DNA of 64,000 bases. Source: Duganella sacchari (GTDB taxonomy: Bacteria; Pseudomonadota; Gammaproteobacteria; Burkholderiales; Burkholderiaceae_D). The notes beneath the pieces are model-generated. The model was not told where the DNA came from and did no database searches. It saw only the letters and a program-made list of their open reading frames with translations. The translations under genes and the position numbers were made by a program. Shown piece after piece: positions 1 through 9,986 of the stretch (position 1 is the stretch's first letter; each line of letters begins with the position of its first letter). Location of the stretch: assembly GCF_900143065.1 (NCBI RefSeq), contig NZ_FRCX01000002.1, positions 310,001-374,000 of the forward strand, written 5' to 3'.

Positions 1-3000
1 CAGGCGGATTGCCAGCAGGGAGTGGCCGCCAAGTTCAAAGAATTGCTCGTGCCGGCTGATGCGCTCGATGCCGAGCAGTTCACTCCAGATCTGTGCCAAT
101 GCCTGTTCGACCTCACCGACCGGCGCTTCGTACGCCAGACGGGTGAAAGCGCCGTCATCCGGCGCCGGCAAGGCTTTGCGATCCAGCTTGCCGTTCGGGC
201 TGAGCGGCAGCGCGTCCAGCTGCACATAGGCGGCCGGGATCATGTAGTCCGGCAGATGCCTGCCCAGTTCGGCGCGCAGGACTGCTGCATCGGTGGCGCC
301 GTCCTGCACCACGTAGGCGACCAGCCCGGCGCCGTCGGCACGCGCGATCACGACCGCTTCGCGCACGCCGGGCTGGCGCACCAGTTGCGCCTCGATTTCG
401 CCCAGTTCGATGCGGAAACCGCGCAGCTTGACCTGGAAATCATTCCGGCCCAGGTAGTCGACCGCGCCGTCAGCGCGCCAGCGGCCAAGGTCGCCGGTGC
501 GGTACATGCGCCCGCCAGCGACAAAGGGATCGGCCAGGAAGCGTTCTTGGGTCAGCTGCGCGCGGTTCAGGTAGCCACGCGCTACCTGCACGCCGCCGAT
601 GTAGACCTCGCCCGCCACACCGACCGGCACCGGACGCTGATATTCGTCGAGGATATAGATATGGGTGTTGGCAATCGGGCGGCCAATCGGCACTGCCGTA
701 GTTTCTTCGCCGGTGCATGCCCATGCCGTGACGTCCACGGCTGCCTCGGTCGGGCCGTACAGATTGTGCAGCTCGGCCTGCGGCAGCTGGCTGCGAACGC
801 CGTGCACCAGTGCGGCCGGCAACGCTTCGCCGCTGCAGATCACACGCCGGATGCTGGTGCACTGTGCCACCACCTCTGGCTGGCTCAGGAATACTTGCAG
901 CATCGATGGCACGAAGTGCAGCGTGGTGACGCCGGTTTCGCGGATTATGTCACCCAGGTAGGCCGGATCTTTATGGCCTTCTGGACGCGCCACCACCAGT
1001 TGTGCGCCACTCATGAGCGGCCAGAAGAACTCCCACACCGAGACATCGAAGCTGAAAGGCGTCTTTTGCAGCACCACATCCTGCGCGCCGAGCCCGTAAG
1101 TCTGCTGCATCCACTGCAAGCGGTTGACGATGCCGCGATGTTCATTCATCGCGCCTTTCGGCTGGCCGGTGGAGCCGGAGGTGTAGATAACGTAAGCCAG
1201 GTGCTGCGATTTCAGCTCCGCTTCAGTTGGCGCCAGGTTGGCGGCGTCATAGATGGCCAGCATCGCTGTGGTCGCGCTGGCATCGAGCGCGAGGTGGGCC
1301 TGGGCAGGATCTGGCAGGCGTGCGCTCAGGCTGGCCTGCGTCAGCACGACCACCGGCGCGCTGTCGGCCAGCATATGCGCCAGACGGTCATCCGGGTAAG
1401 CCGGATCCAGCGGTACATAGGCGCCGCCCGCTTTAACGACGGCCAGCAGCGCGATGACCATGGCGTCGCTACGCTCCAGCATCACGCCGACCAGACGGTC
1501 CGGTCCGACGCCAAGCTGGCGCAGGTGACGGGCCAACTGATTGGCTTGCGCATTCAACGCGGCATAACTGAGCTGATGCTGCTCGAAGCGCACGGCAATG
1601 GCGTCCGGCGTGCGGGCGACCTGCTGTTCGACCAGCTCGTGCAGCAGCGCTGCCGGATAATCGGTCGCCGTGTCGTTGAAGCCGTACAGCACTTCATGGC
1701 GTTCTGCCGCTGGTAGCGCTTCGAGTTGCGCCAATGGCTGCTGCGGATTGCGCTCCAGCGCATCGACCAGTCCCTCCAGCGATTGCAGCATAAATGTAGC
1801 GACACGCTGCGCCGATACGCTATCGTGGACCTGAACCGTCAGCCCAAAGTCCAGACCGAAATCATCGACATACAGACTAAACGGGTAATTCGTGCGGTCC
1901 CGGTCGCCGATGAACTCGATGCCATCCAGTAGTTCGGCGCCGCCGCCCTTGATCTGGCTATGGCGATAATTGAGCAGCGCCGAGAACGGCGGCGTGTTGG
2001 TCGGCAATGCGCTGCAACGCTGCGCCAAGGCCAGCGGCGCATGTTCGTGCCGCAGCAATGCCACCAGCGATGCATGCGTCTGCCGTAATCCCTGCTCCAC
2101 CGTCTGCTCGCCTAAACGCACACGGACCGGCAACGTGTTGATAAACAGGCCCATCGCCTGGTCGGCGCCAGCGCCACCCTGCAGGCGGCCAAACAGCACC
2201 GTGCCGAATACCACATCATCGCGCCCCGTGCTCGCCGCCAGCACTTGCGCCAAAGCCAGGTGGAACACGCTTGCCGCGCTGACGCCACGTGCCTTGGCCA
2301 GGCGTCGCAGGCGCTGCGCCAGCGCGGATTCCAGCGCCAGCCTGACGTGCGCCAGATGCGATCCATCGCCCTGCACGTCGACCAGTCCGAACGGTGTCGT
2401 CGCCTCGTCCACATCGCCCAGCATCTGGCGGAAGAAGGCTTCATGCTCGCTGGTATTGATGCCCAGTCGGGCCTGGGCGACAAAATTGCGGAACGGTACA
2501 GGCGCGGGCAGTTCGGCTGCACGGTCTTGCAGCAGCAGGCCCACCTCGGCAATCGCCAGTTCCAGCGCCGTGTGATCCAGTCCAATGTGGTGGTACAGCA
2601 GTTGTAGCCACCAGCGCTGGCCGTCTGCATCAGGCGCCACAAAGCCACGCAGCATCGGGGCCTGGCGGACGTCGATGCGCGCGTGTCTCAGTGCGGTATG
2701 TGCCTGGAGCTGGGTTGCCGTATCGCCTTGTGCGCTATCGAACGCCAGGTTTTCGATGTGCAGATGCGCCTCGCGCCAGACGACCTGCACCGGCTCGTCC
2801 AGACCTTCCCAAAGAATCGCCGTGCGCAGGATGTCGTGACGGGCGATGACCTGGTCCAGCGCAGCAAGGAAGTAGTCGAGACGTTGCTTGCTATCGAAGC
2901 GCAGCAAGGTCGGCAGCACGTAAGTATCGCTGTCTGTCTGCAACAGGTGGTGGAACAGGATGCCTTCCTGGAGCGGCGCCAACGGATAAATGTCCTGGAT

Positions 3001-6000
3001 GTTGGCGGCGCCGCCCGGCGTCGCCTGGACAATGCGGTCGATCTGGACGGCATCCAGCTGAATCAGTGGCAGCATGCCGGGCTGGATGGCCGTGCACTGC
3101 GATGGAATCGCATTGGCGGGCACGTCGACTTCGGCCAGCCCCAGTTGCTGGCCCTGACGGATGGCTTCTGCCAAGGCAGACAGCGCAGGCTGCGCAAACA
3201 GGGCGCGGATATCGATGAACCAGTCGCGCCGGCGCAATTGTTCGACCAGCCGGATGGCCAGCAGCGAGTGGCCGCCGAGCTCGAAGAAATCGTCCTGACG
3301 GCCAACCTGGCCGACGCCCAGCAGCTCCGACCAGATCTGGGCCAGCGTGGTTTCGACCTCGCCAATGGGCGCTTCGTACGCACGCTGGACGAAGGCATCG
3401 CCCGCCGGTGCCGGCAAGGCTTTGCGGTTTAGCTTGCCGTTGGGCGTCAGCGGCCAGGCGTCCAGTGTGACAAACGCGGACGGCAGCATATATTCGGGCA
3501 GCTTGTCGGCCAGTGCTGCGCGTAATTGCGCCGGATCGGGCGTCCGTTCCGTGGCAAGGAGGTAGGCCACCAGACGCTTGTCGCCGGGCTGGTCTTCGCG
3601 CGCCACCACAGCCGCTTCGCGCACACCGTCCAGGCGCGCCAGCTGCATTTCGATTTCGCCCAGCTCGATGCGGAAGCCGCGTATCTTGACCTGGAAGTCG
3701 TTGCGGCCCAGGTAGTCGATCGCGCCGTCCGCGCGCCAGCGGCCCAGGTCGCCGGTCTTGTACATGCGCTCGCCGTTGACGAAAGGATCGGCAAGAAAGC
3801 GTTCCTCGCTCAGGTCGGGTCGTCCCAGATAGGCGCGCGCCACCTGCACGCCCGCGATATAGATTTCGCCCGCCACGCCTACCGGTACCGGTTGATGCTT
3901 GTCGTCGAGCAGGTACAGGCGGCAATTGGCGATGGGCGTCCCGATTGGCGGCAGATTTTCCCAGCTGTCAGGGGCGCCAGTCAGCACGTGTGCTGTTACC
4001 ACGTGGCTTTCAGTCGGACCGTAATGGTTGTGCAGGCGCGCCTGCGGGCACTGCGTAAACAGGCGACGGATCGCGGGGGTGATGCGCAACTGCTCGCCCG
4101 CCGTCATCAGGTCTTGCAAGGCGGGCAATGGCTGTTCTTGCTGCGACCAGAGCTCGCTCAGGCTGTTGAGGGCGATGTATGGCAGGTACAGGCGTTGCAG
4201 GTTTTGGCGTCCCAGCCAGTCGGCCAGTGCCGGCAGGTCCTGCCGCAGCGATTCGCCCAGCATCACCAGCGTGCCGCCGCTGCACAGGGTGGAGAAGATT
4301 TCCTGGAAGGCGACGTCGAAGCCGAGAGCTGCAAACTGCAGCGTGCGTGCTGGCAGCGGCAAATCGTCACGCTGCCAGCGTAGCAGGTTGACCAGCGCGC
4401 GGTGCGGCATGCAAACGCCTTTGGGCAGGCCGGTCGAGCCTGAGGTGTAGAGCACATACGCCAGATTCGACGGGCTGAGCGCATCGGCTGGCAGATCGTT
4501 GAGGGAATACTGGCGCCAAGGCGCATCGCCATCGGTGACGACCAGGTTGGTCTGGCTGGCGAAACGGTCATGCAGATGCTGCTGGGTCAGCAAAGCCGCC
4601 GGTGCACTGTCCTGCAGCATATGGGCCAGGCGTTCATCGGGCAGTACCGGGTCGAGCGGGACGTAGGCGCCGCCGGCTTTCAGCGTGGCGACAATCGCGA
4701 CGATCAGGCCGATACCGCGCTCGAAGCACAAGGCCACGCGGTCATCGGGCTGCACGCCCAGTTCGCGCAGATAAAGCGCCAGCTGGTTGGCCTGGCGGTT
4801 GAGCTCAACGTAGCTGAGCCGCTGTCCCTCATATTCCAGCGCGACTGCGTCAGGCGTCTGGCTCACCTGCTGTTCGAATAGGGCGTGAACGGTTGTTTCG
4901 GCGCCGTAGTCGCGCTGTTTGTTGTTGAAGGCCTCAATGACCAGCTGGTGCTCGGCATCGTCCATCACAGGCAGTGCAAGCAAACTGGCTTCCGGCGCCG
5001 CGATTGCCGCCAGCGTCAATCGTTCGATGCGCGTGACGTGCTGACGGACTTCTTCCAGCGTCAGCAAGCCGGTGTCGAAATTGAATTCGATATGGACCGG
5101 CTTCTCCTGCTCGTAATCCCTGACGTAGATGCCGAGCGGCTGCCGCTCGTAGCCGTTATGCAGCGGGAAGGTTTTGGTCTGGATGTTCCCTTCAAACTGT
5201 AGGTCGCCCATAAAGCCCTCGACCGACAGCTGGATGTCGAACAGGCCACGGCGGTCACTGACGCCAGACAGCAGGTGGCGATGGATCTCGGTCAGCGGGA
5301 AGCGCTGGTGCCGATAGCAGCGTTTCAATTCAGCGGCAACATCCTGCAAAGTACGGGAGAACGGCTGCTCGCGGTCAACCAGCACGCCGACCGGAATCAC
5401 CGACGAGAACATGCCAACCGTGCGTCGCTGCGCGGCGCCAGTGCGGTTGTGTACCGGCATGCCGATCACCACTTCCCCGCTGCGATTGAAGATGCGCGAA
5501 AAGTACGCCGCCAACACCGCCATCAGGAAATGCGTGCTGGAGCCGCCATGTTCGGCGGCGACTTCATTCAGGCGCGTGTAGGCCGGGCGCTCCAGCTGCC
5601 ACACGACTTGTCCAAATGGATGGTCTGAGCGCCCTTTCCTGACGCCCGGCTCAAACAACGGCTCCGGCAGCTGGGCAAACCGCTCCAGCCAGAACTCGCG
5701 GTCTTTGACATAGCGGGGCGAAGTAAAGTAGTCGCCATCCCAGGTGACAAAGTCGCTGTAGGAAGGGACTGCCGCCTCCGGCGCCTGCTTGTGCAGCAGG
5801 CGGTTATAGGCTTCGACCAGCGCGCTGCCGAATAGGGAAATCGACATGCCATCCGATACCAGGTGGTGGAAGCAAACCAGCCACAGCGCACGGCCAGGGG
5901 CAATTTCCATCCAGTGCATGAACCACAGCCGCGAAGCGTACAGATCGAACGGCTTGCTGAATGCCTGTTTGATATGCGACCACGCGTGCGCCTCCGGATC

Positions 6001-6276
6001 TTCTTCATCACGGAAATCAAAGCGCTGCAGCGAAGGGCCGATACCGGCCGCGAAGCGCTGCTGGCAACCGTCTTCACCCGGTTCCAGCACGATGCGCAAG
6101 GCGTCGCTGGTCTGGACCACGTGCTCGATGGCTGCCTCGAAACAGTCGAAGTCCAGTGAACCATCTACCTGCACTACAATGCCGATGTTATAAGAAGGCA
6201 GGTCTGGCGCCAGGGACTGATCCAGCCAAACCGCGTGCTGGGGCGAACTGAGTGGGTAGAGAGCTTCGCTGTTCAT
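1..6276 (-). CDS. Nonribosomal peptide synthetase, C-A(Pro)-T-C-A(Ser)-T..., 3' end outside window
   Basis: Modular peptide synthetase read leftwards off the window; 2092 codons are visible without a stop. The start ATG at 6276 opens a typical condensation-domain N-terminus (LSSPQHAVWLDQ). Module 1: C domain with HHLVSDG (H137/H138), A domain with core GSTGLPKG near residue 610, carrier LGGHS with Ser1004. Hand alignment of the A1 pocket gives D-V-Q-Y-M-A-H-V-V, the pattern known for proline. Module 2: the C domain has YPLAPLQEGILFHHLL near its start and HHIGLDH at about 1229, resembling dual condensation/epimerisation domains, so the preceding proline may become D. The A2 pocket reads D-V-W-H-I-S-L-V-D, a serine code. 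The last visible carrier is LGGHS with Ser2086. The gene lies 64 bases behind the MFS gene and is probably co-transcribed with it. Residue assignments were read by hand; the product is unknown because later modules are missing. Confidence 0.93.
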   Translation of the reverse strand, partial: MNSEALYPLSSPQHAVWLDQSLAPDLPSYNIGIVVQVDGSLDFDCFEAAIEHVVQTSDALRIVLEPGEDGCQQRFAAGIGPSLQRFDFRDEEDPEAHAWSHIKQAFSKPFDLYASRLWFMHWMEIAPGRALWLVCFHHLVSDGMSISLFGSALVEAYNRLLHKQAPEAAVPSYSDFVTWDGDYFTSPRYVKDREFWLERFAQLPEPLFEPGVRKGRSDHPFGQVVWQLERPAYTRLNEVAAEHGGSSTHFLMAVLAAYFSRIFNRSGEVVIGMPVHNRTGAAQRRTVGMFSSVIPVGVLVDREQPFSRTLQDVAAELKRCYRHQRFPLTEIHRHLLSGVSDRRGLFDIQLSVEGFMGDLQFEGNIQTKTFPLHNGYERQPLGIYVRDYEQEKPVHIEFNFDTGLLTLEEVRQHVTRIERLTLAAIAAPEASLLALPVMDDAEHQLVIEAFNNKQRDYGAETTVHALFEQQVSQTPDAVALEYEGQRLSYVELNRQANQLALYLRELGVQPDDRVALCFERGIGLIVAIVATLKAGGAYVPLDPVLPDERLAHMLQDSAPAALLTQQHLHDRFASQTNLVVTDGDAPWRQYSLNDLPADALSPSNLAYVLYTSGSTGLPKGVCMPHRALVNLLRWQRDDLPLPARTLQFAALGFDVAFQEIFSTLCSGGTLVMLGESLRQDLPALADWLGRQNLQRLYLPYIALNSLSELWSQQEQPLPALQDLMTAGEQLRITPAIRRLFTQCPQARLHNHYGPTESHVVTAHVLTGAPDSWENLPPIGTPIANCRLYLLDDKHQPVPVGVAGEIYIAGVQVARAYLGRPDLSEERFLADPFVNGERMYKTGDLGRWRADGAIDYLGRNDFQVKIRGFRIELGEIEMQLARLDGVREAAVVAREDQPGDKRLVAYLLATERTPDPAQLRAALADKLPEYMLPSAFVTLDAWPLTPNGKLNRKALPAPAGDAFVQRAYEAPIGEVETTLAQIWSELLGVGQVGRQDDFFELGGHSLLAIRLVEQLRRRDWFIDIRALFAQPALSALAEAIRQGQQLGLAEVDVPANAIPSQCTAIQPGMLPLIQLDAVQIDRIVQATPGGAANIQDIYPLAPLQEGILFHHLLQTDSDTYVLPTLLRFDSKQRLDYFLAALDQVIARHDILRTAILWEGLDEPVQVVWREAHLHIENLAFDSAQGDTATQLQAHTALRHARIDVRQAPMLRGFVAPDADGQRWWLQLLYHHIGLDHTALELAIAEVGLLLQDRAAELPAPVPFRNFVAQARLGINTSEHEAFFRQMLGDVDEATTPFGLVDVQGDGSHLAHVRLALESALAQRLRRLAKARGVSAASVFHLALAQVLAASTGRDDVVFGTVLFGRLQGGAGADQAMGLFINTLPVRVRLGEQTVEQGLRQTHASLVALLRHEHAPLALAQRCSALPTNTPPFSALLNYRHSQIKGGGAELLDGIEFIGDRDRTNYPFSLYVDDFGLDFGLTVQVHDSVSAQRVATFMLQSLEGLVDALERNPQQPLAQLEALPAAERHEVLYGFNDTATDYPAALLHELVEQQVARTPDAIAVRFEQHQLSYAALNAQANQLARHLRQLGVGPDRLVGVMLERSDAMVIALLAVVKAGGAYVPLDPAYPDDRLAHMLADSAPVVVLTQASLSARLPDPAQAHLALDASATTAMLAIYDAANLAPTEAELKSQHLAYVIYTSGSTGQPKGAMNEHRGIVNRLQWMQQTYGLGAQDVVLQKTPFSFDVSVWEFFWPLMSGAQLVVARPEGHKDPAYLGDIIRETGVTTLHFVPSMLQVFLSQPEVVAQCTSIRRVICSGEALPAALVHGVRSQLPQAELHNLYGPTEAAVDVTAWACTGEETTAVPIGRPIANTHIYILDEYQRPVPVGVAGEVYIGGVQVARGYLNRAQLTQERFLADPFVAGGRMYRTGDLGRWRADGAVDYLGRNDFQVKLRGFRIELGEIEAQLVRQPGVREAVVIARADGAGLVAYVVQDGATDAAVLRAELGRHLPDYMIPAAYVQLDALPLSPNGKLDRKALPAPDDGAFTRLAYEAPVGEVEQALAQIWSELLGIERISRHEQFFELGGHSLLAIRL

Positions 6277-6340
6277 AGACGTGAGACTTTCCTTGTTGGT
6301 GGTTCAATTAAGGACGATGCCGGACCGTCCGCAATCGCGG

Positions 6341-7714
6341 TCAATCGTCCGACCGCTCAGGTACCAGGCTTTCCAGCTGCCGCAACTTGGGACTGGCCAA
6401 AGCCACAACGCTCAACAAAAAGCCACAGGCGCCGGCGACAAAGAAAAGGAAGGCGATGCCGCGTCCCTTGCCGGTGCCGAACCAGCTGCCGACCGAATGG
6501 GTCCAGGCGCCGCCGGCGGCGAAGGCCGGCTCCAGCACCGCATCGACCAGATAACCGCCGATCAGCAGCACCAGGCTCATGACCAGCAGGTTGGACGCCG
6601 ACAGCACTGCAAACACGCTGCCCTGCTGCGCCAGCGGCGCCTTGCGCATCCACAGCGCACCGGAACAGGCGACGGAGGCGCTGCCGCCAAACAGGCACGC
6701 AAACGCGGCCACACACCAGATCACAGGCGACGTGCTCAGTCCCGCCACCAGAATGGCAGCGGACTGGATTGCATCGCAGATCAGTACCCACAACATCAGA
6801 TGGCGCTTGATGATCGAGGTGGCAGCCAGCAGCGAACCGGCGAGCGCGCCCACCACGCCGACTGACATGACCAGGCCCAGCACGTCGGTCGAGTGAGTTG
6901 ACAGCACCAGCGGCGTGAGCATCACCGTGGCCAGCACCAGCAGGCACTGCACCAGCGCGCCATACAGCAGCAGGCTGCGCATCAGGGGGCTGTCCTTCAG
7001 ATAGTCGATCGCGCCCTGAAAACTGGTTCTGGCGCTGACTAGGAATGAGTGCTGCGGATTCATGGACTGGCGGCCGCGTATGGCATTGCGTACCCTCGAC
7101 AGCGCGCTGAACGCCAGCAGCGCACCACCCGTCAGCAGGCTGAGATGCACGCCCATCACGGCTTGCAGGCCCAGGTGCGCCATCAGAAAGCCCGACGCGT
7201 TGGGCGCCGCAACCTGTACCACAGCGCGCGAGACGCCACTCAGCCCGCTGACCTGGGTGAACCGGTCCTTGGGCACGAAGCTGCTGATTACCACGCGCAC
7301 CGCAGAGCGCCGTAACGAGGCCACCGCAGCCGACAGCGCCGTATAGAGATACAGCACTTCAACGCCGATCTGGCCAACGGACAGCGCCAGCACGATGGCT
7401 GCGGTGCTGAAGATCGACACCAGATCGCAGCAGACCACGACCCATTGCCGGTTGTAGCGGTCCACGAACGCGCCCGCGAACGGCATGATCAGCATCGAGG
7501 ACACGGCGGCGGCCAGCACCGATAGCGAATAGTCCTGCACCGAGCCGGTATGGGAATAGATCCACACGCCGATAGCAAAACTGATCAGGGTAGACCCCAG
7601 GTCAAACGCCGATTCGCTTAGCCACAACAGCAGGAACGTCAGCCGCACAGACGCCGGACGGTCTGGTCTGACGACAGGCTGAACACCAAACTGGTCTTCT
7701 ATTGGTACTTGCAT
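6341..7714 (-). CDS. Major facilitator superfamily exporter
   Basis: A 457-residue inner-membrane transporter with about 12 hydrophobic segments. The cytoplasmic loop signature GAFVDRYNRQW follows the second or third helix, as in drug:proton antiporters of the MFS. The start at 7714 is preceded by an AAAGG element about six bases upstream. It is the first gene of a leftward transcription unit whose next gene, 64 bases on, is the NRPS starting at 6276. Export of the peptide product, or self-protection, is therefore the likely role (inference from context). The promoter should lie in the AT-rich stretch to its right. Substrate specificity cannot be read from sequence. Confidence 0.88.
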   Translation of the reverse strand: MQVPIEDQFGVQPVVRPDRPASVRLTFLLLWLSESAFDLGSTLISFAIGVWIYSHTGSVQDYSLSVLAAAVSSMLIMPFAGAFVDRYNRQWVVVCCDLVSIFSTAAIVLALSVGQIGVEVLYLYTALSAAVASLRRSAVRVVISSFVPKDRFTQVSGLSGVSRAVVQVAAPNASGFLMAHLGLQAVMGVHLSLLTGGALLAFSALSRVRNAIRGRQSMNPQHSFLVSARTSFQGAIDYLKDSPLMRSLLLYGALVQCLLVLATVMLTPLVLSTHSTDVLGLVMSVGVVGALAGSLLAATSIIKRHLMLWVLICDAIQSAAILVAGLSTSPVIWCVAAFACLFGGSASVACSGALWMRKAPLAQQGSVFAVLSASNLLVMSLVLLIGGYLVDAVLEPAFAAGGAWTHSVGSWFGTGKGRGIAFLFFVAGACGFLLSVVALASPKLRQLESLVPERSDD

Positions 7715-8396
7715 TGAATGCCTTTGCGGATAGCCAAAAGGATGCCGATATTCGTGCGGATAAAAAGTGACTTGTTTTAATCTTTATTATTGAAATCATG
7801 CAACGCTGACCACAATATTTTATTGTAAACCTTTTGAATATCGCAAGTTAATTATTAAAATTACATTTAGTAAATTAGAATTTCCAAATAACACGAAGTT
7901 GTATAGTCATGTTTATTCTCAGCGACATGAAAATACTACATAGAGATCCGCCAGAGCGGATTGTTATTAAATAGTTACCCAGGTTTTCATAGAGCAGAAG
8001 CTTGCGGATTGCTATGTTGTGTGGAATGCAGCGTAGTATGACGAATAGGAACGTATATTTTTAAGATTGAATATCATGTCATCAAATTTAAATAATTTCT
8101 TAGAGAAAATTTCATTTCGTTATTTTGAATATTTTTTTCGAAATATTAAAAGTAAATTTGAATAATACATAAGCTTAAAACGGTATCGAATATAGCCGAT
8201 CTACAGGTCAGCTTATGCCTGAAATATAAAAATCAGTTTTGTGACAATTCGTTGGAATTCCCAAAGGAAATAACTGGTAGTGAAGTGGTTTCGTGACGCC
8301 GATTACTCTCTCCGGCCGCTTGCCAGATAGCGTCAGAATGCGGTGCTTTTGCCCGCCTAATATTTATCCATTGACAACAAACAGCAATGGACCGAT
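7715..8396. promoter_or_regulatory. AT-rich divergent intergenic region
   Basis: About 680 bases without a convincing gene, clearly richer in A+T than everything around it. It separates the leftward MFS/NRPS unit from the rightward solute-binding operon, so it should carry both promoters. Short perfect inverted repeats are visible: ACAATATTTTATTGT at 7812-7826 (6-bp arms) and AATATTT/AAATATT arms at 8128-8134 and 8141-8147. These may be operator sites or just products of base composition. I see no convincing Fur box, lux box or RNA gene here. Confidence 0.5.
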
Positions 8397-9164
8397 ATGA
8401 ACGCCCCACTCCCGCGCGCGCCCCTTCCGGAGGCTGCAGCAGCGCTCCAGCTGACCGGTTCCACCACGCTGCAGCCGTATATGCAACTGGCCGCCGAAGC
8501 CTATATGCAGCTGCACGATGTGCGGGTTGTCATCAACGGCGGCTGCGGCAGCGCGCGCGGCTTCAAGGCGCTGATCGACGGCACCACCGACATTGCCATG
8601 GCCAGCGGTCCCGCGTCGGAGAGCATCGTCAGCGCGGCGGTGGCGCGGGGGGCGCCGCTGCATGCGACCATCATCCGCCGTGACGCCATCCTGGCGGTGG
8701 TGCACCCCTCCAATCCGGTCCAGGCGCTCACGCTGCGCCAGCTCAACAATATCTTTACCGGCAGGACCACCAACTGGCACGCGGTTGGCGGACTGGATCG
8801 GCGCATCGAGGTGCTGGTCGGACCGCCGGCCGGCGGTGTCTCCATCAGCTGGCGGCAACTGGTGCTGGGCAGCGAGGACACATATACCGCCTCCAGCCAG
8901 GTGCTGGGGGCGGCGGCGCGTCTGGCGCAGGCGGCGGCCCGCCCTGACGCCATCACCTTCATGCCGCAAATGGCGGTGCTGCCGGCCCGCGTGAAAGCAC
9001 TCAGGATCGATGGACTGGCCGCGGAGTCATCGCCGCAGCAGTACCCGCTGTACGCGCCGATGATGCTGGTGACACTGGGCCCGCCATCGCCGGCCGCGAC
9101 CCGCTTCATGGCGCACGCCGCGCGCACCGCCACCGCGCCAGCCAGGGGAGAATCCCGTGAATAG
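8397..9164 (+). CDS. PstS-like substrate-binding domain protein without signal peptide
   Basis: A 255-residue protein of the phosphate-binding-protein (PstS/PBP-like) fold. It starts near LQLTGSTTLQPYM, the strand-loop that contacts the oxyanion in PstS, and later carries the family-typical LRQLNNIFTGRTTNW. Genuine PstS proteins are exported, but here the fold begins almost at the start codon. No signal peptide or upstream in-frame start is visible; a stop lies just upstream in frame. It may stay in the cytoplasm, or the annotated start may hide an unusual export route. First gene of a five-gene operon; its end overlaps the next gene by 8 bases. The ligand is unknown; phosphate or another small anion is a guess from the fold. 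Confidence 0.75.
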   Translation: MNAPLPRAPLPEAAAALQLTGSTTLQPYMQLAAEAYMQLHDVRVVINGGCGSARGFKALIDGTTDIAMASGPASESIVSAAVARGAPLHATIIRRDAILAVVHPSNPVQALTLRQLNNIFTGRTTNWHAVGGLDRRIEVLVGPPAGGVSISWRQLVLGSEDTYTASSQVLGAAARLAQAAARPDAITFMPQMAVLPARVKALRIDGLAAESSPQQYPLYAPMMLVTLGPPSPAATRFMAHAARTATAPARGESRE

Positions 9165-9969
9165 GCGCGAGGCCTGCCTCATGCTGGGCGCTGCGTTGCC
9201 GCTGGCTGCATGCAGCCGTCGCCGCCAGCCCGCGCGCCACGCGCTGCTGGTCAGCGGCGCCGATGCCATGCTGCCGCTGTTGCAGGCGCTGATGCGCGCA
9301 TTCCAGCGCGAGCGGCCGGCGCTGGACGCCATCGTTGAACGCGGCGGTTCGCTGCCGGCCTATATCGCGGCCAGCCGCCGCGCCATCGATGTCGCGGCCA
9401 TGGCGCGCGTGCTGTCCGATGCGGAGGACGGTCCCGGCGCGCGCCACTATCTGATTGCGCGCAGCGACATCCGCATCATTGCCCATCCCGACCTGGCTGT
9501 GACCAACCTCACGCGGGCGCAAGTGCGTGGCCTGCTGGCCGGCGACATCATCAACTGGCGCACGCTCGGCGGTCCGGACTTGCCGGTGATCGTGCATGCC
9601 CATCCGCGTAACACCGCGCCGCGCCAGTCGACCGAACAGCTGCTGCTGGATGGTAGTGAGTTCGCGCCGGAAGCACGCGAAGCGCCGGACGACGCGGCAC
9701 TGGCTGCCGCCGTCGCAGCGCAGCCGGGCGCGATTGCTTATCAGGCTGGCCATGCGCGCAGCGGGCAGGAACTGGCGGCTGTGCTGCCGGTCGATGGCGT
9801 GACCGCCAGCACGGCCACGGTCCTGTCCGGGCGCTATCCCTACACCCAGGGCTTTCACCTGCTGCTGCACGGCGCGGCCGGCGGTGAACGTGAGGCCTTC
9901 GTCCACTTTGCCCGCAGCGCCGCTGGCCAGGCGATTGTCGCCAGCCTGGGCCTGATCGCAGTTTGCTAA
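9157..9969 (+). CDS. PstS-like substrate-binding lipoprotein
   Basis: A 270-residue second PstS-like binding protein. It has a twin-arginine-like start (MNRREACLM) and a lipobox-like LAAC at residues 16-19, so it is probably a lipid-anchored periplasmic protein. The middle contains NLTRAQVRGLLAGDIINWRT, matching the corresponding segment in PstS-type proteins and in the preceding gene. It is only moderately similar to that neighbour, so the two look like diverged paralogues rather than a recent duplication. It overlaps the upstream gene by 8 bases and is followed after 17 bases by a TAXI-type binding protein. Ligand unknown. Confidence 0.75.
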   Translation: MNRREACLMLGAALPLAACSRRRQPARHALLVSGADAMLPLLQALMRAFQRERPALDAIVERGGSLPAYIAASRRAIDVAAMARVLSDAEDGPGARHYLIARSDIRIIAHPDLAVTNLTRAQVRGLLAGDIINWRTLGGPDLPVIVHAHPRNTAPRQSTEQLLLDGSEFAPEAREAPDDAALAAAVAAQPGAIAYQAGHARSGQELAAVLPVDGVTASTATVLSGRYPYTQGFHLLLHGAAGGEREAFVHFARSAAGQAIVASLGLIAVC

Positions 9970-9986
9970 CCCTGGAGAGTCCACCC

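Noticed and set aside
22..1716. Open frame of 564 codons on the plus strand at the left edge
   Set aside because: Antisense to the second C-A-T module of the NRPS, whose minus frame shows the A3, A4, A5 and LGGHS motifs.
7715..8396. Fur box or lux box controlling the left NRPS
   Set aside because: Several AT-rich palindromes exist, but none fits GAGAATnATTCTC or CT-N12-AG well enough.
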